NCBI GenBank assembly: GCA_023227645.1 | Contig: JALNVJ010000021.1 | Coordinates: forward strand, 1-13,594 | From: Bacteroidales bacterium | GTDB taxonomy: Bacteria; Bacteroidota; Bacteroidia; Bacteroidales; P3 | Direction of reading: 5' to 3' | Length of the DNA stretch: 13,594 nt | In this document: positions 6,805 through 13,594 of the stretch, one piece after another | How positions within the stretch are numbered: the first letter of the stretch is position 1 | Layout of the letters: every line of letters begins with the position of its first letter | Notes under the pieces: model-generated | Seen by the model: the letters and a program-made list of their open reading frames with translations, nothing else | Database searches by the model: none | What the model was told of the DNA's origin: nothing | Made by a program: the position numbers and the translations under genes

Positions 6805-7683
6805 ATGAAAGTTGCTTTATATGGCAGGAGTCCAAAGCAAGATGATATTATTTATGTTCAAAAACTTATTTCAGAGATTGAGCAAAGGAATTCTTATGTC
6901 ATTATTCATAAATCTTTCTATGAAAAGATTAAGGATAAAATAAGTTTCTCAAAGCCATATAAAACTTTTACCAATAAAGAAGATTTAGAAGAGGGAGTAG
7001 ATATTATATTTTCTTTAGGAGGAGATGGAACCCTGCTCGACACTCTCCCTATAATGGGAAACTCTGAAATACCTATACTTGGAATAAACATTGGTCATCT
7101 TGGTTTTCTAACCTCCGTAGGTAGGGAGGGCATTTCAAATCTATTAGAAGAATTGGAAGCTAAAAATTATAATATAGGCAATCGTTCTATATTAAAGGTT
7201 GATGATAAGAATGTTGAAATAAAAGATAAATATGCATTAAATGATATTTGTCTTCGTTCTGCAAAAGCAGGGGAATTATTAGATATATCAATTTTTATTG
7301 ATGATGAGTTTTTGGCTACTTATACAGCAGATGGAGTAATTGTAACCACACCAACAGGTTCAACAGCCTATAACATGAGTGCTGGAGGGCCAATAATTTC
7401 TCCTCAATCGCCATGTATAGGAATAACTCCAATATGTCCGCATAATCTAACTTTTCGACCAATTATTATTTCCGATACCTCCAATATTAGATTAGAGGTA
7501 AATGAGTCATTTGAAGAGATTATTATTTATATAGATTCACAATGCACTACTGTTAATGCGCCATTTACTGTTGATATAAAGAAAGCTGAATTTAATGTAA
7601 AGTTAATTAGAATGGATACCCAAAGTTTTTTTGATGCAATTAGAAAAAAGCTAATGTGGGGAACATATATTAGAAGAGGGTAG
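6805..7683 (+). CDS. nadK: NAD kinase
   Basis: This enzyme phosphorylates NAD+ to NADP+ and is the only route to NADP in most bacteria. The 292-residue protein has GGDGTLL at 72-78 with catalytic Asp74, NIGHLGFLT at 95-103, and the nucleotide-binding block TADGVIVTTPTGSTAYNMSAGGP at about 174-196. The usual Asn-Glu pair appears as Asn146-Asp147 (ALNDI), a conservative change. Length is normal. It ends in TAG, the only non-TAA stop among the genes here, 3 bases before the next start. Two genes downstream lies dxr, whose enzyme uses NADPH, though co-location with suf genes is more likely simple housekeeping clustering. Confidence 0.97.
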   Translation: MKVALYGRSPKQDDIIYVQKLISEIEQRNSYVIIHKSFYEKIKDKISFSKPYKTFTNKEDLEEGVDIIFSLGGDGTLLDTLPIMGNSEIPILGINIGHLGFLTSVGREGISNLLEELEAKNYNIGNRSILKVDDKNVEIKDKYALNDICLRSAKAGELLDISIFIDDEFLATYTADGVIVTTPTGSTAYNMSAGGPIISPQSPCIGITPICPHNLTFRPIIISDTSNIRLEVNESFEEIIIYIDSQCTTVNAPFTVDIKKAEFNVKLIRMDTQSFFDAIRKKLMWGTYIRRG

Positions 7684-7686
7684 AGA

Positions 7687-8163
7687 ATGAGAAAAAAGCT
7701 AAGAAGACTAATAAAAAAGTGGAGGAGTTTTTATCCGCAGTTAAAACATAAGCATCGTTTGATAGTAATGGACTCAGAAACATTTACTGAGAAATTTACA
7801 TTAAAACTGACGGCTATTAACCTTTTTACATTTTTAGGAATAGGAATAATTATCTTAATAGCTCTTACAATAGTCTTAATTGCTTTTACCCCTCTTAGGG
7901 AATATATACCAGGCTACACAAATGTAAAAATGGAAAAGCAAGCATATAGAAATGCTGAAAAGATTGATTCCCTTAAAAACGTTATTAACCAACAGGAATT
8001 AATGCTAAACAATATTAGAACGCTGGTATTTGGAGAAGATGTTATAGAGTTGAATTCACCAACAATTGATAGTATAAAGAATTATGATAATATTCAGCTT
8101 AAGCGATCAAAAGCGGATTCTCTCCTTAGACTATCTTTTGAAGAAAATCAATCTAAGAATTAA
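7687..8163 (+). CDS. Membrane-anchored coiled-coil protein resembling the N-terminal half of an M23 peptidase
   Basis: The 158-residue protein has a very basic cytoplasmic start (RKKLRRLIKKWR), one membrane helix at about 45-68, the motif TPLREYIPGY at 68-77 just outside the membrane, a likely coiled coil at about 82-112, and SKADSLLR at 141-148. From memory, Bacteroidota carry beside dxr an M23 metallopeptidase of about 290 residues with the same basic start, helix, TPLREYIPGY motif and KADSLLR segment, followed by a LytM/M23 domain. Here the protein stops just after KADSLLR, and only 18 bases separate it from dxr, so no peptidase domain or remnant exists nearby. It may be a non-catalytic envelope or division scaffold, or a decayed gene. 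Its function is not established. Confidence 0.75.
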   Translation: MRKKLRRLIKKWRSFYPQLKHKHRLIVMDSETFTEKFTLKLTAINLFTFLGIGIIILIALTIVLIAFTPLREYIPGYTNVKMEKQAYRNAEKIDSLKNVINQQELMLNNIRTLVFGEDVIELNSPTIDSIKNYDNIQLKRSKADSLLRLSFEENQSKN

Positions 8164-8181
8164 CTATTAGTTTAACTAAAT

Positions 8182-9339
8182 ATGGATAAAAAAAGAGTTG
8201 CAATTATAGGCTCAACAGGTTCAATCGGAAAACAAACCTTAGAAGTAATAAAACATCATAAAGATAAATTTTCTGTTGAGGTATTAACTGCAAACACTCA
8301 AGCAGACCTCCTTATAGAACAAGCTTTAATTTTTGACCCCAATTGTGTAGTTATTGCCGATAAGAGTCAATATTTAAAAGTTAAGGAAGCATTATCCTCA
8401 ACTGATATTAAAGTATTTGCTGGTAGTGAATCAATTGAAGATGTGGTTCAAATGGAAAGCGTAGATATTGTGATAATGGCATTGGTAGGGTTTGCAGGAC
8501 TTAAGCCAACTCTAAAAGCAATTGAAGCGAAAAAACCAATTGCACTTTCCAATAAAGAAACTCTAGTGGTGGCAGGTGAACTAGTAACAAGGTTGGCAGC
8601 AAAAAACAATGTTCCAATACTCCCTGTTGATTCAGAACACTCAGCTATTTTCCAATGTTTGGCAGGAGAATTTTATAATCCGATAGAAAAAATTATACTC
8701 ACAGCATCAGGAGGTCCCTTTAGGGGAAAATCAAAAGATGAACTTAAAAATGTAACAATTAAGCAAGCTCTGCAACATCCAAATTGGGTAATGGGTAAAA
8801 AAGTTACTATCGATTCTGCAACTCTTATGAATAAAGGCTTAGAGGTTATTGAAGCTAAATGGTTATTCAATTTAGATGCAAGAAAAATAGAGACAGTTGT
8901 CCATCCCCAATCAGTAATTCATTCAATGGTTGAATTTGAAGATGGATCAGTTAAAGCACAATTAGGACTAGCCGATATGCGATTGCCAATACAATACGCA
9001 CTATCATATCCAGAACGTTTGAAAACTGATTTTCCTAAGTTCAATATATTTAATTACCCAAACCTATCATTTGAGAAACCCGACCACGATTCTTTTAGAT
9101 GCTTAGGACTAGCATATAAAGCAATTGAAAAAGGAGGAAATCTACCAACTATTATGAATGTTGCCAATGAGATAGCGGTTGAAAGTTTCTTAAAAGGGAA
9201 TATTGGATTCTTAGATATAGCAAATATTATAGAAGAGGCTATGGACAAATACAATTTTATTCTAAAACCAGACGTTAATAACTATTTTGAAACAGATAAC
9301 GAAGTTAGAAAAGAACTAAGTTCCTTACTTTTAAAATAA
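8182..9339 (+). CDS. dxr: 1-deoxy-D-xylulose 5-phosphate reductoisomerase (Dxr/IspC)
   Basis: Dxr catalyses the first committed step of the MEP isoprenoid pathway, converting DXP to 2-C-methyl-D-erythritol 4-phosphate with NADPH. The 385-residue protein has the NADPH-binding GSTGSIGKQTL at 10-20, SNKETLV at 123-129, metal ligands Asp150 and Glu152 in PVDSEHSAIFQ, LTASGGPFRG at 173-182 (active-site loop), HPNWVMGKKVTIDSATLMNKGLEVIEA with ligand Glu221, and HPQSVIHSMVEF at 241-252. All catalytic elements are intact and the length is normal. It lies between the M23-like anchor gene and rseP, the usual Bacteroidota neighbourhood. Confidence 0.98.
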   Translation: MDKKRVAIIGSTGSIGKQTLEVIKHHKDKFSVEVLTANTQADLLIEQALIFDPNCVVIADKSQYLKVKEALSSTDIKVFAGSESIEDVVQMESVDIVIMALVGFAGLKPTLKAIEAKKPIALSNKETLVVAGELVTRLAAKNNVPILPVDSEHSAIFQCLAGEFYNPIEKIILTASGGPFRGKSKDELKNVTIKQALQHPNWVMGKKVTIDSATLMNKGLEVIEAKWLFNLDARKIETVVHPQSVIHSMVEFEDGSVKAQLGLADMRLPIQYALSYPERLKTDFPKFNIFNYPNLSFEKPDHDSFRCLGLAYKAIEKGGNLPTIMNVANEIAVESFLKGNIGFLDIANIIEEAMDKYNFILKPDVNNYFETDNEVRKELSSLLLK

Positions 9340-9383
9340 TAAACAGAAAACCCAAACACTTAAACTAAAACAAAAACCAACAA

Positions 9384-10766
9384 ATGAAAATATTAGCATT
9401 ATTAGTATCATTATCGCTTTTAGTATTTATTCACGAATTAGGACATTATTTATTTGCAAGACTTTTTAAAACAAGAGTTGATAAATTTTATCTCTTTTTT
9501 AATCCGTATTTTTCAGTTCTAAGAGCCAAAAAGATTAAAGGAAAATGGCAATTATGTTGGTTTAGTAAAAAATCTCCAGATAGTTTTGAAACAGAATCAG
9601 AAAATACTGAATGGGGGATAGGTTGGTTGCCACTAGGAGGCTATTGCGCAATTTCAGGTATGATTGATGAAAATACAACATCAGCAGATCAACTTCCGGC
9701 AGAGGTTAACCCATGGGAGTATCGTGCAAAACCAGCTTGGCAAAGGCTTCTAATTGTGCTTGGTGGAGTTATAATGAACTTTATAGGTGCATTAGTAATA
9801 TTTTCAATGATGTTATTTGCTTGGGGCAAAGAAACTCTTCCAATTCAAAATGCATTAATGGGATATGACTACACAGATGTAGCCTTAAAGAATGGATTCC
9901 AAAATGGGGATATAATTCTTGCCGTTAATGCAAAACCTGTATATGAAATGCAAGATGCGGTTGAAACTCTATTGTTAGATGAATCCCCTTCATGCACTGT
10001 TCAAAGAGGACTAGAAACAATTAGGATAGATCTTCCTAAGGATTTTTCAAAACAAATGATAGCTGCCAATTCAAAACTATTTGCCTCCCCTCGCTTCCCA
10101 TTTGTTATTGATAATTTTGCCATAGGTTCAATTGCTCAAAAAAATGGAATGGAGATTGGAGATAGCATTGTTGGAATTAATGGAGTTACAACTTCTACAT
10201 TTACAGATTTTGCTCAAGAGATTGCCAAATATAAATCTAAAGAAATAAGATTAGATTTTTATCGTGATAATATTTCAAAATCAGTAATGCTTCCTCTTGA
10301 TGATAATGGTAAAATTGGTGCAGTTGCACGTAGTCCTTATTTAATTTTCCCAACAAAAGAAATCGAATATGGTTTTTTTAAATCCATACCAGCAGGAATT
10401 GCACAAGGGACAGAAACCCTAGTTAACTATATAAAGCAATTTAAATTTGTATTCTCAAAAGAAGGAGCGTCACAACTTGGTGGATTTGGAACAATAGGTA
10501 ACCTATTCCCTGCAACTTGGAGCTGGCCAATATTTTGGAATATGACAGCTTTCCTATCAATTATATTAGCATTTATGAATATACTTCCAATCCCAGGATT
10601 AGATGGAGGACATGTTATGTTTACTCTTTGGGAAATTGTAACAAGAAGAAAGCCAGGTGATAAATTCTTAGAAAGAGCTCAGATGGCAGGAATGATTCTT
10701 CTTTTTGCATTATTAATTTATGCTAATGGAAACGATTTAGTAAGATGGCTGGGTGGTAAATTCTAA
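9384..10766 (+). CDS. rseP: RIP metalloprotease RseP (site-2 protease family)
   Basis: This is a zinc intramembrane protease that cleaves anti-sigma factors and signal-peptide remnants in the inner membrane. The 460-residue protein has the active-site HELGH (His17, Glu18, His21) in the first membrane helix, the third ligand region NILPIPGLDGGH with Asp407 near the C-terminus, and two PDZ-like periplasmic domains between (around NGFQNGDIILAVN at about 170-190 and KNGMEIGDSIVGING at about 250-270). About four membrane segments are visible. It follows dxr after 44 bases of A- and C-rich leader, with no clear promoter, so it is probably in the same transcript. The order dxr-rseP is conserved widely. 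No sigma or anti-sigma gene lies nearby. Confidence 0.96.
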   Translation: MKILALLVSLSLLVFIHELGHYLFARLFKTRVDKFYLFFNPYFSVLRAKKIKGKWQLCWFSKKSPDSFETESENTEWGIGWLPLGGYCAISGMIDENTTSADQLPAEVNPWEYRAKPAWQRLLIVLGGVIMNFIGALVIFSMMLFAWGKETLPIQNALMGYDYTDVALKNGFQNGDIILAVNAKPVYEMQDAVETLLLDESPSCTVQRGLETIRIDLPKDFSKQMIAANSKLFASPRFPFVIDNFAIGSIAQKNGMEIGDSIVGINGVTTSTFTDFAQEIAKYKSKEIRLDFYRDNISKSVMLPLDDNGKIGAVARSPYLIFPTKEIEYGFFKSIPAGIAQGTETLVNYIKQFKFVFSKEGASQLGGFGTIGNLFPATWSWPIFWNMTAFLSIILAFMNILPIPGLDGGHVMFTLWEIVTRRKPGDKFLERAQMAGMILLFALLIYANGNDLVRWLGGKF

Positions 10767-10795
10767 ATTCTAAATTTTAAATAAAACATATATAT

Positions 10796-12112
10796 ATGAG
10801 AGCAGTAATTGTTGGAACAGGATATGTAGGACTAGTAACAGGTACTTGTTTTGCTGAAATGGGAATAGATGTTATTTGTGTTGATATTGATAATGAAAAA
10901 ATTGAAAACCTAAAGAAGGGAATATCTCCAATTTATGAACCAGGTTTAGATGAGCTTATAGAGAAGAATGTTGTTAAGGGTAGATTAAAGTTCTCAACTA
11001 AATTATCTGAATGTATTGAAAAGGCAGATGTTGTTTTTTCTGCAGTTGGGACTCCACCCGATGAAGACGGTAGTGCTGATCTCAAATATGTTTTAGATGT
11101 AGCGAAGCAAATAGGTGAAAATATTAATCATTATTGCTTAGTTGTAACCAAGAGCACAGTGCCAGTTGGAACTGCTCAAAAGGTTAAAAAAACAATACAA
11201 GACGAATTAGATAAAAGAGGAAAGAAAATTGATTTTGATATAGCATCTAATCCTGAATTCTTAAAAGAAGGGAATGCAGTAAACGATTTCTTATCGCCCG
11301 ATAGGATTGTAGTAGGTATAGAATCCAAAAAAGCAGAGGATGTAATGAACCGACTCTATAAACCATTTACATTAAATGGACATAATGTAATTTATATGGA
11401 TGTACCTTCAGCAGAGATGACAAAATATGCAGCCAATGCTATGTTGGCCGTAAGAATTAGTTTTATGAATGAAATGGCTAATCTATGTGAAAAGGTTGGA
11501 GCAAATGTAAATATGGTAAGAAAAGGTATAGGAAGTGACCCAAGAATTGGGAGTAAATTCCTCTATTCTGGCATAGGTTATGGGGGAAGTTGTTTCCCAA
11601 AAGATGTTAAGGCATTATATAAAACAGGGTTAGAGAATGATATAGATTTAAAAGTTGTTAAGGCTGCTGAAGATACTAATGACGCACAAAAACTAGTTCT
11701 GTTCAATAAACTAAAAGAAATATATCCAGACCTAAAAGGTAAAACAATTGCAATATGGGGTCTGTCTTTTAAGCCAGAAACCGATGATATGAGGGAGGCT
11801 CCTTCACTATATATTTTAAATGCACTATCAAAACAAGGTTGTAAAATTAAAGTATATGATCCAATTGCAATGGAGGAAACCAAAAGAAAATTAGGTATCC
11901 TTGAATTACAATATTGTAAAGACGAATATGAGGTGGTTGAAAATGCAGATGCATTATTACTTTTAACCGAATGGAAAGAATTCCGATTACCTAAATGGGA
12001 TATAGTTAAAGAAAAAATGAATAAATTAATCCTATTGGATGGTAGAAACATATATGATGGCAATGAAATGAGGGAATTAGGTTTTTACTACGAAGGGATA
12101 GGAACAAAATAA
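10796..12112 (+). CDS. ugd: UDP-glucose 6-dehydrogenase
   Basis: This NAD-dependent enzyme oxidises UDP-glucose to UDP-glucuronate for surface polysaccharide synthesis. The 438-residue protein shows the Rossmann motif GTGYVGL at 7-13, the central block STVPVGTA at 120-127, SNPEFLKEG at 151-159, and the catalytic YGGSCFPKD with Cys266 at 262-270. The C-terminal substrate-binding domain contains WGLSFKPETDDMREAP, which is typical. A UDP-ManNAc or GDP-mannose dehydrogenase shares the fold, but this motif set and length favour UDP-glucose. It starts 29 bases after rseP in A/T-rich sequence and ends 4 bases before the next gene. Confidence 0.92.
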   Translation: MRAVIVGTGYVGLVTGTCFAEMGIDVICVDIDNEKIENLKKGISPIYEPGLDELIEKNVVKGRLKFSTKLSECIEKADVVFSAVGTPPDEDGSADLKYVLDVAKQIGENINHYCLVVTKSTVPVGTAQKVKKTIQDELDKRGKKIDFDIASNPEFLKEGNAVNDFLSPDRIVVGIESKKAEDVMNRLYKPFTLNGHNVIYMDVPSAEMTKYAANAMLAVRISFMNEMANLCEKVGANVNMVRKGIGSDPRIGSKFLYSGIGYGGSCFPKDVKALYKTGLENDIDLKVVKAAEDTNDAQKLVLFNKLKEIYPDLKGKTIAIWGLSFKPETDDMREAPSLYILNALSKQGCKIKVYDPIAMEETKRKLGILELQYCKDEYEVVENADALLLLTEWKEFRLPKWDIVKEKMNKLILLDGRNIYDGNEMRELGFYYEGIGTK

Positions 12113-12116
12113 GATT

Positions 12117-12977
12117 ATGAAAAAAATATTAGTTACAGGAGGAAATGGTCAATTAGGTAATTCTTTAAGAAAAGTATCTAAAGATAATGCAGATTATGAG
12201 TTCGTTTTTACCGATTACCATCATTTAGATATAACATCGAAGGAGGATATTTCCAATTTTTTAGAAGGCAAAGACTTTTTTGCAATAATCAACTGTGCTG
12301 CATACACAGCTGTTGATCAAGCAGAATCAGATATAGAGAAAGCAAGAGAATTAAACTCAATGGGACCTCTTAATTTAGCTATAGAATCAGAAAAAAGAGG
12401 TATAGGGCTAATTCATATATCAACAGATTATGTATTTGGTAACACCAAAAACACACCCATACACCCATTAGATACAGATACTATTCCTAATTCAATTTAT
12501 GGGATGACAAAACTAGAGGGAGAAGAAAATATTAAACATAATCATAGCTCTTACATTATAATAAGAACAGCTTGGTTATATTGTGAATTTGGGAATAATT
12601 TTGTTAAATCAATGCTTCGTATAGGTAATGAAAGAGAATCATTAAATGTAGTTTACGATCAAGTTGGTAGTCCAACTTATGCGATTGATTTGGCTAATGT
12701 TATTATAAGAGCATTAGATATTTTAAAACCTATGACCAAAGAAGTTGTTCATTATACCAATGAGGGAGTATGTAGTTGGTATGATTTTGCTAAAAAAATA
12801 ATGGAAATAAGGGGTATTAACTGTGTTATCAACCCAATTGTTTCCCAACAATATTCAGCTGCGGCACCAAGGCCTTCATATAGCGTTTTAGATAAACAAC
12901 CAATAAAAGACCTTCTTTTAATTACCATTCCTCATTGGGAAGATAGTTTAAAAGAATGTTTGAAAAGAATAAAGTAA
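12117..12977 (+). CDS. rfbD: dTDP-4-dehydrorhamnose reductase (RfbD-like)
   Basis: This is a short-chain dehydrogenase/reductase of the RmlD family, which makes the last step of dTDP-L-rhamnose synthesis using NAD(P)H. The 286-residue protein has the nucleotide-binding GGNGQLG at 8-14, CAAYTAVDQAE at 60-70, STDYVFG at 102-108, and the catalytic Tyr128 and Lys132 in YGMTK. RPSYSVLD near the C-terminus is typical of RmlD. The partner genes rfbA, rfbB and rfbC are not in the window, so rhamnose synthesis must be completed by genes elsewhere; a related 4-keto-sugar reductase cannot be excluded. It is last in the gene run and followed by a strong terminator. Confidence 0.9.
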   Translation: MKKILVTGGNGQLGNSLRKVSKDNADYEFVFTDYHHLDITSKEDISNFLEGKDFFAIINCAAYTAVDQAESDIEKARELNSMGPLNLAIESEKRGIGLIHISTDYVFGNTKNTPIHPLDTDTIPNSIYGMTKLEGEENIKHNHSSYIIIRTAWLYCEFGNNFVKSMLRIGNERESLNVVYDQVGSPTYAIDLANVIIRALDILKPMTKEVVHYTNEGVCSWYDFAKKIMEIRGINCVINPIVSQQYSAAAPRPSYSVLDKQPIKDLLLITIPHWEDSLKECLKRIK

Positions 12978-12995
12978 ATAAAGAATTATTAGATA

Positions 12996-13031
12996 AAAAA
13001 AGCCATTTGATAAATTTCAAATGGCTTTTTT
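12996..13031. terminator. Bidirectional Rho-independent terminator
   Basis: A perfect 15-bp stem (12996-13010 with 13017-13031; core GCCATTTGA/TCAAATGGC) has a 6-base loop, an A-run on its left side and a T-run on its right. It can therefore terminate both the plus-strand run ending in rfbD, 18 bases upstream, and the minus-strand gene whose stop is at 13088. Confidence 0.9.
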
Positions 13032-13087
13032 ATTATGTTTAGTTGGAATTAAACTGCTTCTTTATTTCCTAACAAAGTGAAACAATG

Positions 13088-13594
13088 TTATAAAATACTT
13101 ATAAGCACAAATATCCAATGTGCTGATATTCCTGCAAACAATCCTCCAATTGTGTGAGCAATGATTGCTTTACCTGTAAGTTTTCTGTATCCAAGTGAGT
13201 CCAGCATTGCTGTATGTGTGCTTAAGTATCCGCTCCAACACATTCCCATTGCTGTGAAAACTGCAATAGCATTTGCATCAATTAGTCCTGCTTCTTGAAA
13301 CTTAGGAACCAAACCAAGTGCTGCACCAACTGCTCCAAGAGAAGTCATTGGGAAAGCAATTAGTTCAGGACTTGTAAATCCAAATAACCACTCAAATACA
13401 AAGCCAATCTTTCCTGCAAGATGAGGTAGGATAGCTATTCCTTCATAAGCACTTCCTGTGAAACCAGCTTCTTAGGGGCCAAAGGTAAGCATCATAACAG
13501 AGGTTGAGATAATAAGAACTCCAGGAATAATAGCAAGACCTAAATCAACACCAGTCTTTCCGCCATCAAGCACAGAGTTTAAAACTCTTAGGAA
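13088..13594 (-). pseudogene. Gate-domain (CD0519/CD1768-like) membrane protein, 3' part, with in-frame stop
   Basis: The frame enters from the right edge and ends with TAA at 13088-13090. Ignoring one stop, the 168 visible residues read as a continuous multi-spanning membrane protein. Motifs include GGKTGVDLG, AIIPGVLII, GSAYEGIA, FGFTSPELIAFPM, GAVGAALGLVP and MCWSGYLSTH, which I recognise from memory as the nucleoside-recognition/Gate-like CD0519/CD1768 family. Its substrate is unknown. An in-frame TAA at 13474-13472 lies between GP and EAGFTGSAYEG, inside a conserved region, with no frame change. A single-base change (for example AAA to TAA) would explain it. Either the gene is inactivated or the base is an assembly error. 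An 86-aa piece starting at ATG 13348 is unlikely to be a real protein. Confidence 0.65.

Noticed and set aside
8673..9254. Two short minus-strand frames inside dxr, and another at 6569-6751 inside sufD
   Set aside because: All are shadows of intact conserved genes and have no promoter, ribosome site or family features of their own.
11578..12063. Minus-strand open frame of 161 codons within the UDP-glucose dehydrogenase gene
   Set aside because: The opposite strand encodes the catalytic Cys motif and C-terminal domain of a clearly real enzyme, and the antisense product is Ser/Phe/Leu-rich without recognisable motifs.
13088..13348. A complete 86-aa membrane protein starting at ATG 13348
   Set aside because: The same frame continues upstream with family motifs to the window edge, interrupted only by one TAA, so the 86 residues are the tail of a longer protein.
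13472..13474. Programmed stop-codon readthrough or codon reassignment
   Set aside because: TAA is the normal terminator of nearly all genes here and is not a selenocysteine or pyrrolysine codon; a point mutation or base-call error is far simpler.

Overview
The window looks like an AT-rich Bacteroidota chromosome, probably of a Bacteroidales or Marinilabiliales-like lineage. The evidence is the Bacteroidota-type promoter pattern (TTG, 19-21 bases, TAnnTTTG) at several gene starts, the near absence of Shine-Dalgarno sequences, stop codons that are almost all TAA, and proteins with Bacteroidota-specific features: a divergent HppA, a nuclease fused to a UVR motif, and an M23-like anchor protein beside dxr. 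All functional calls come from motifs recognised by eye.

Layout. Bases 1-446 hold no convincing gene: an A/T-rich ~20-base tandem repeat, a 16-base direct repeat, a weak small basic ORF and a likely terminator hairpin. A minus-strand gene for a membrane pyrophosphatase (hppA, 447-2873) follows. It diverges from a plus-strand TauE/SafE-type permease (3065-3850), and each has its own recognisable promoter. The gap 3851-4284 contains a well-formed promoter followed about 100 bases later by a perfect 13-bp terminator hairpin, which suggests a small RNA. A second promoter-like element then precedes the next gene run.

From 4285 to 12977 nine genes run on the plus strand with gaps of 3-44 bases: a bifunctional-nuclease-family protein, sufC, sufD, nadK, a short membrane protein matching only the anchor half of an M23 peptidase, dxr, rseP, a UDP-glucose 6-dehydrogenase and an rfbD-like dTDP-4-dehydrorhamnose reductase. 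The run ends in a strong 15-bp hairpin that can terminate in both directions. Beyond it, entering from the right edge on the minus strand, is the 3' part of a multi-spanning Gate-domain (CD0519/CD1768-like) membrane protein carrying an in-frame TAA.

The genes are mostly housekeeping: Fe-S assembly (SufC and SufD, without SufB or SufS here), NADP synthesis (NadK), the NADPH-using entry step of the MEP isoprenoid pathway (Dxr), regulated intramembrane proteolysis (RseP), and nucleotide-sugar precursors for surface polysaccharide. I do not see a clear new defence or mobile system. The most unusual points are the putative small RNA, the M23-like protein without its peptidase domain, the split suf cluster with a nuclease gene in place of sufB, and the interrupted membrane protein at the right edge.
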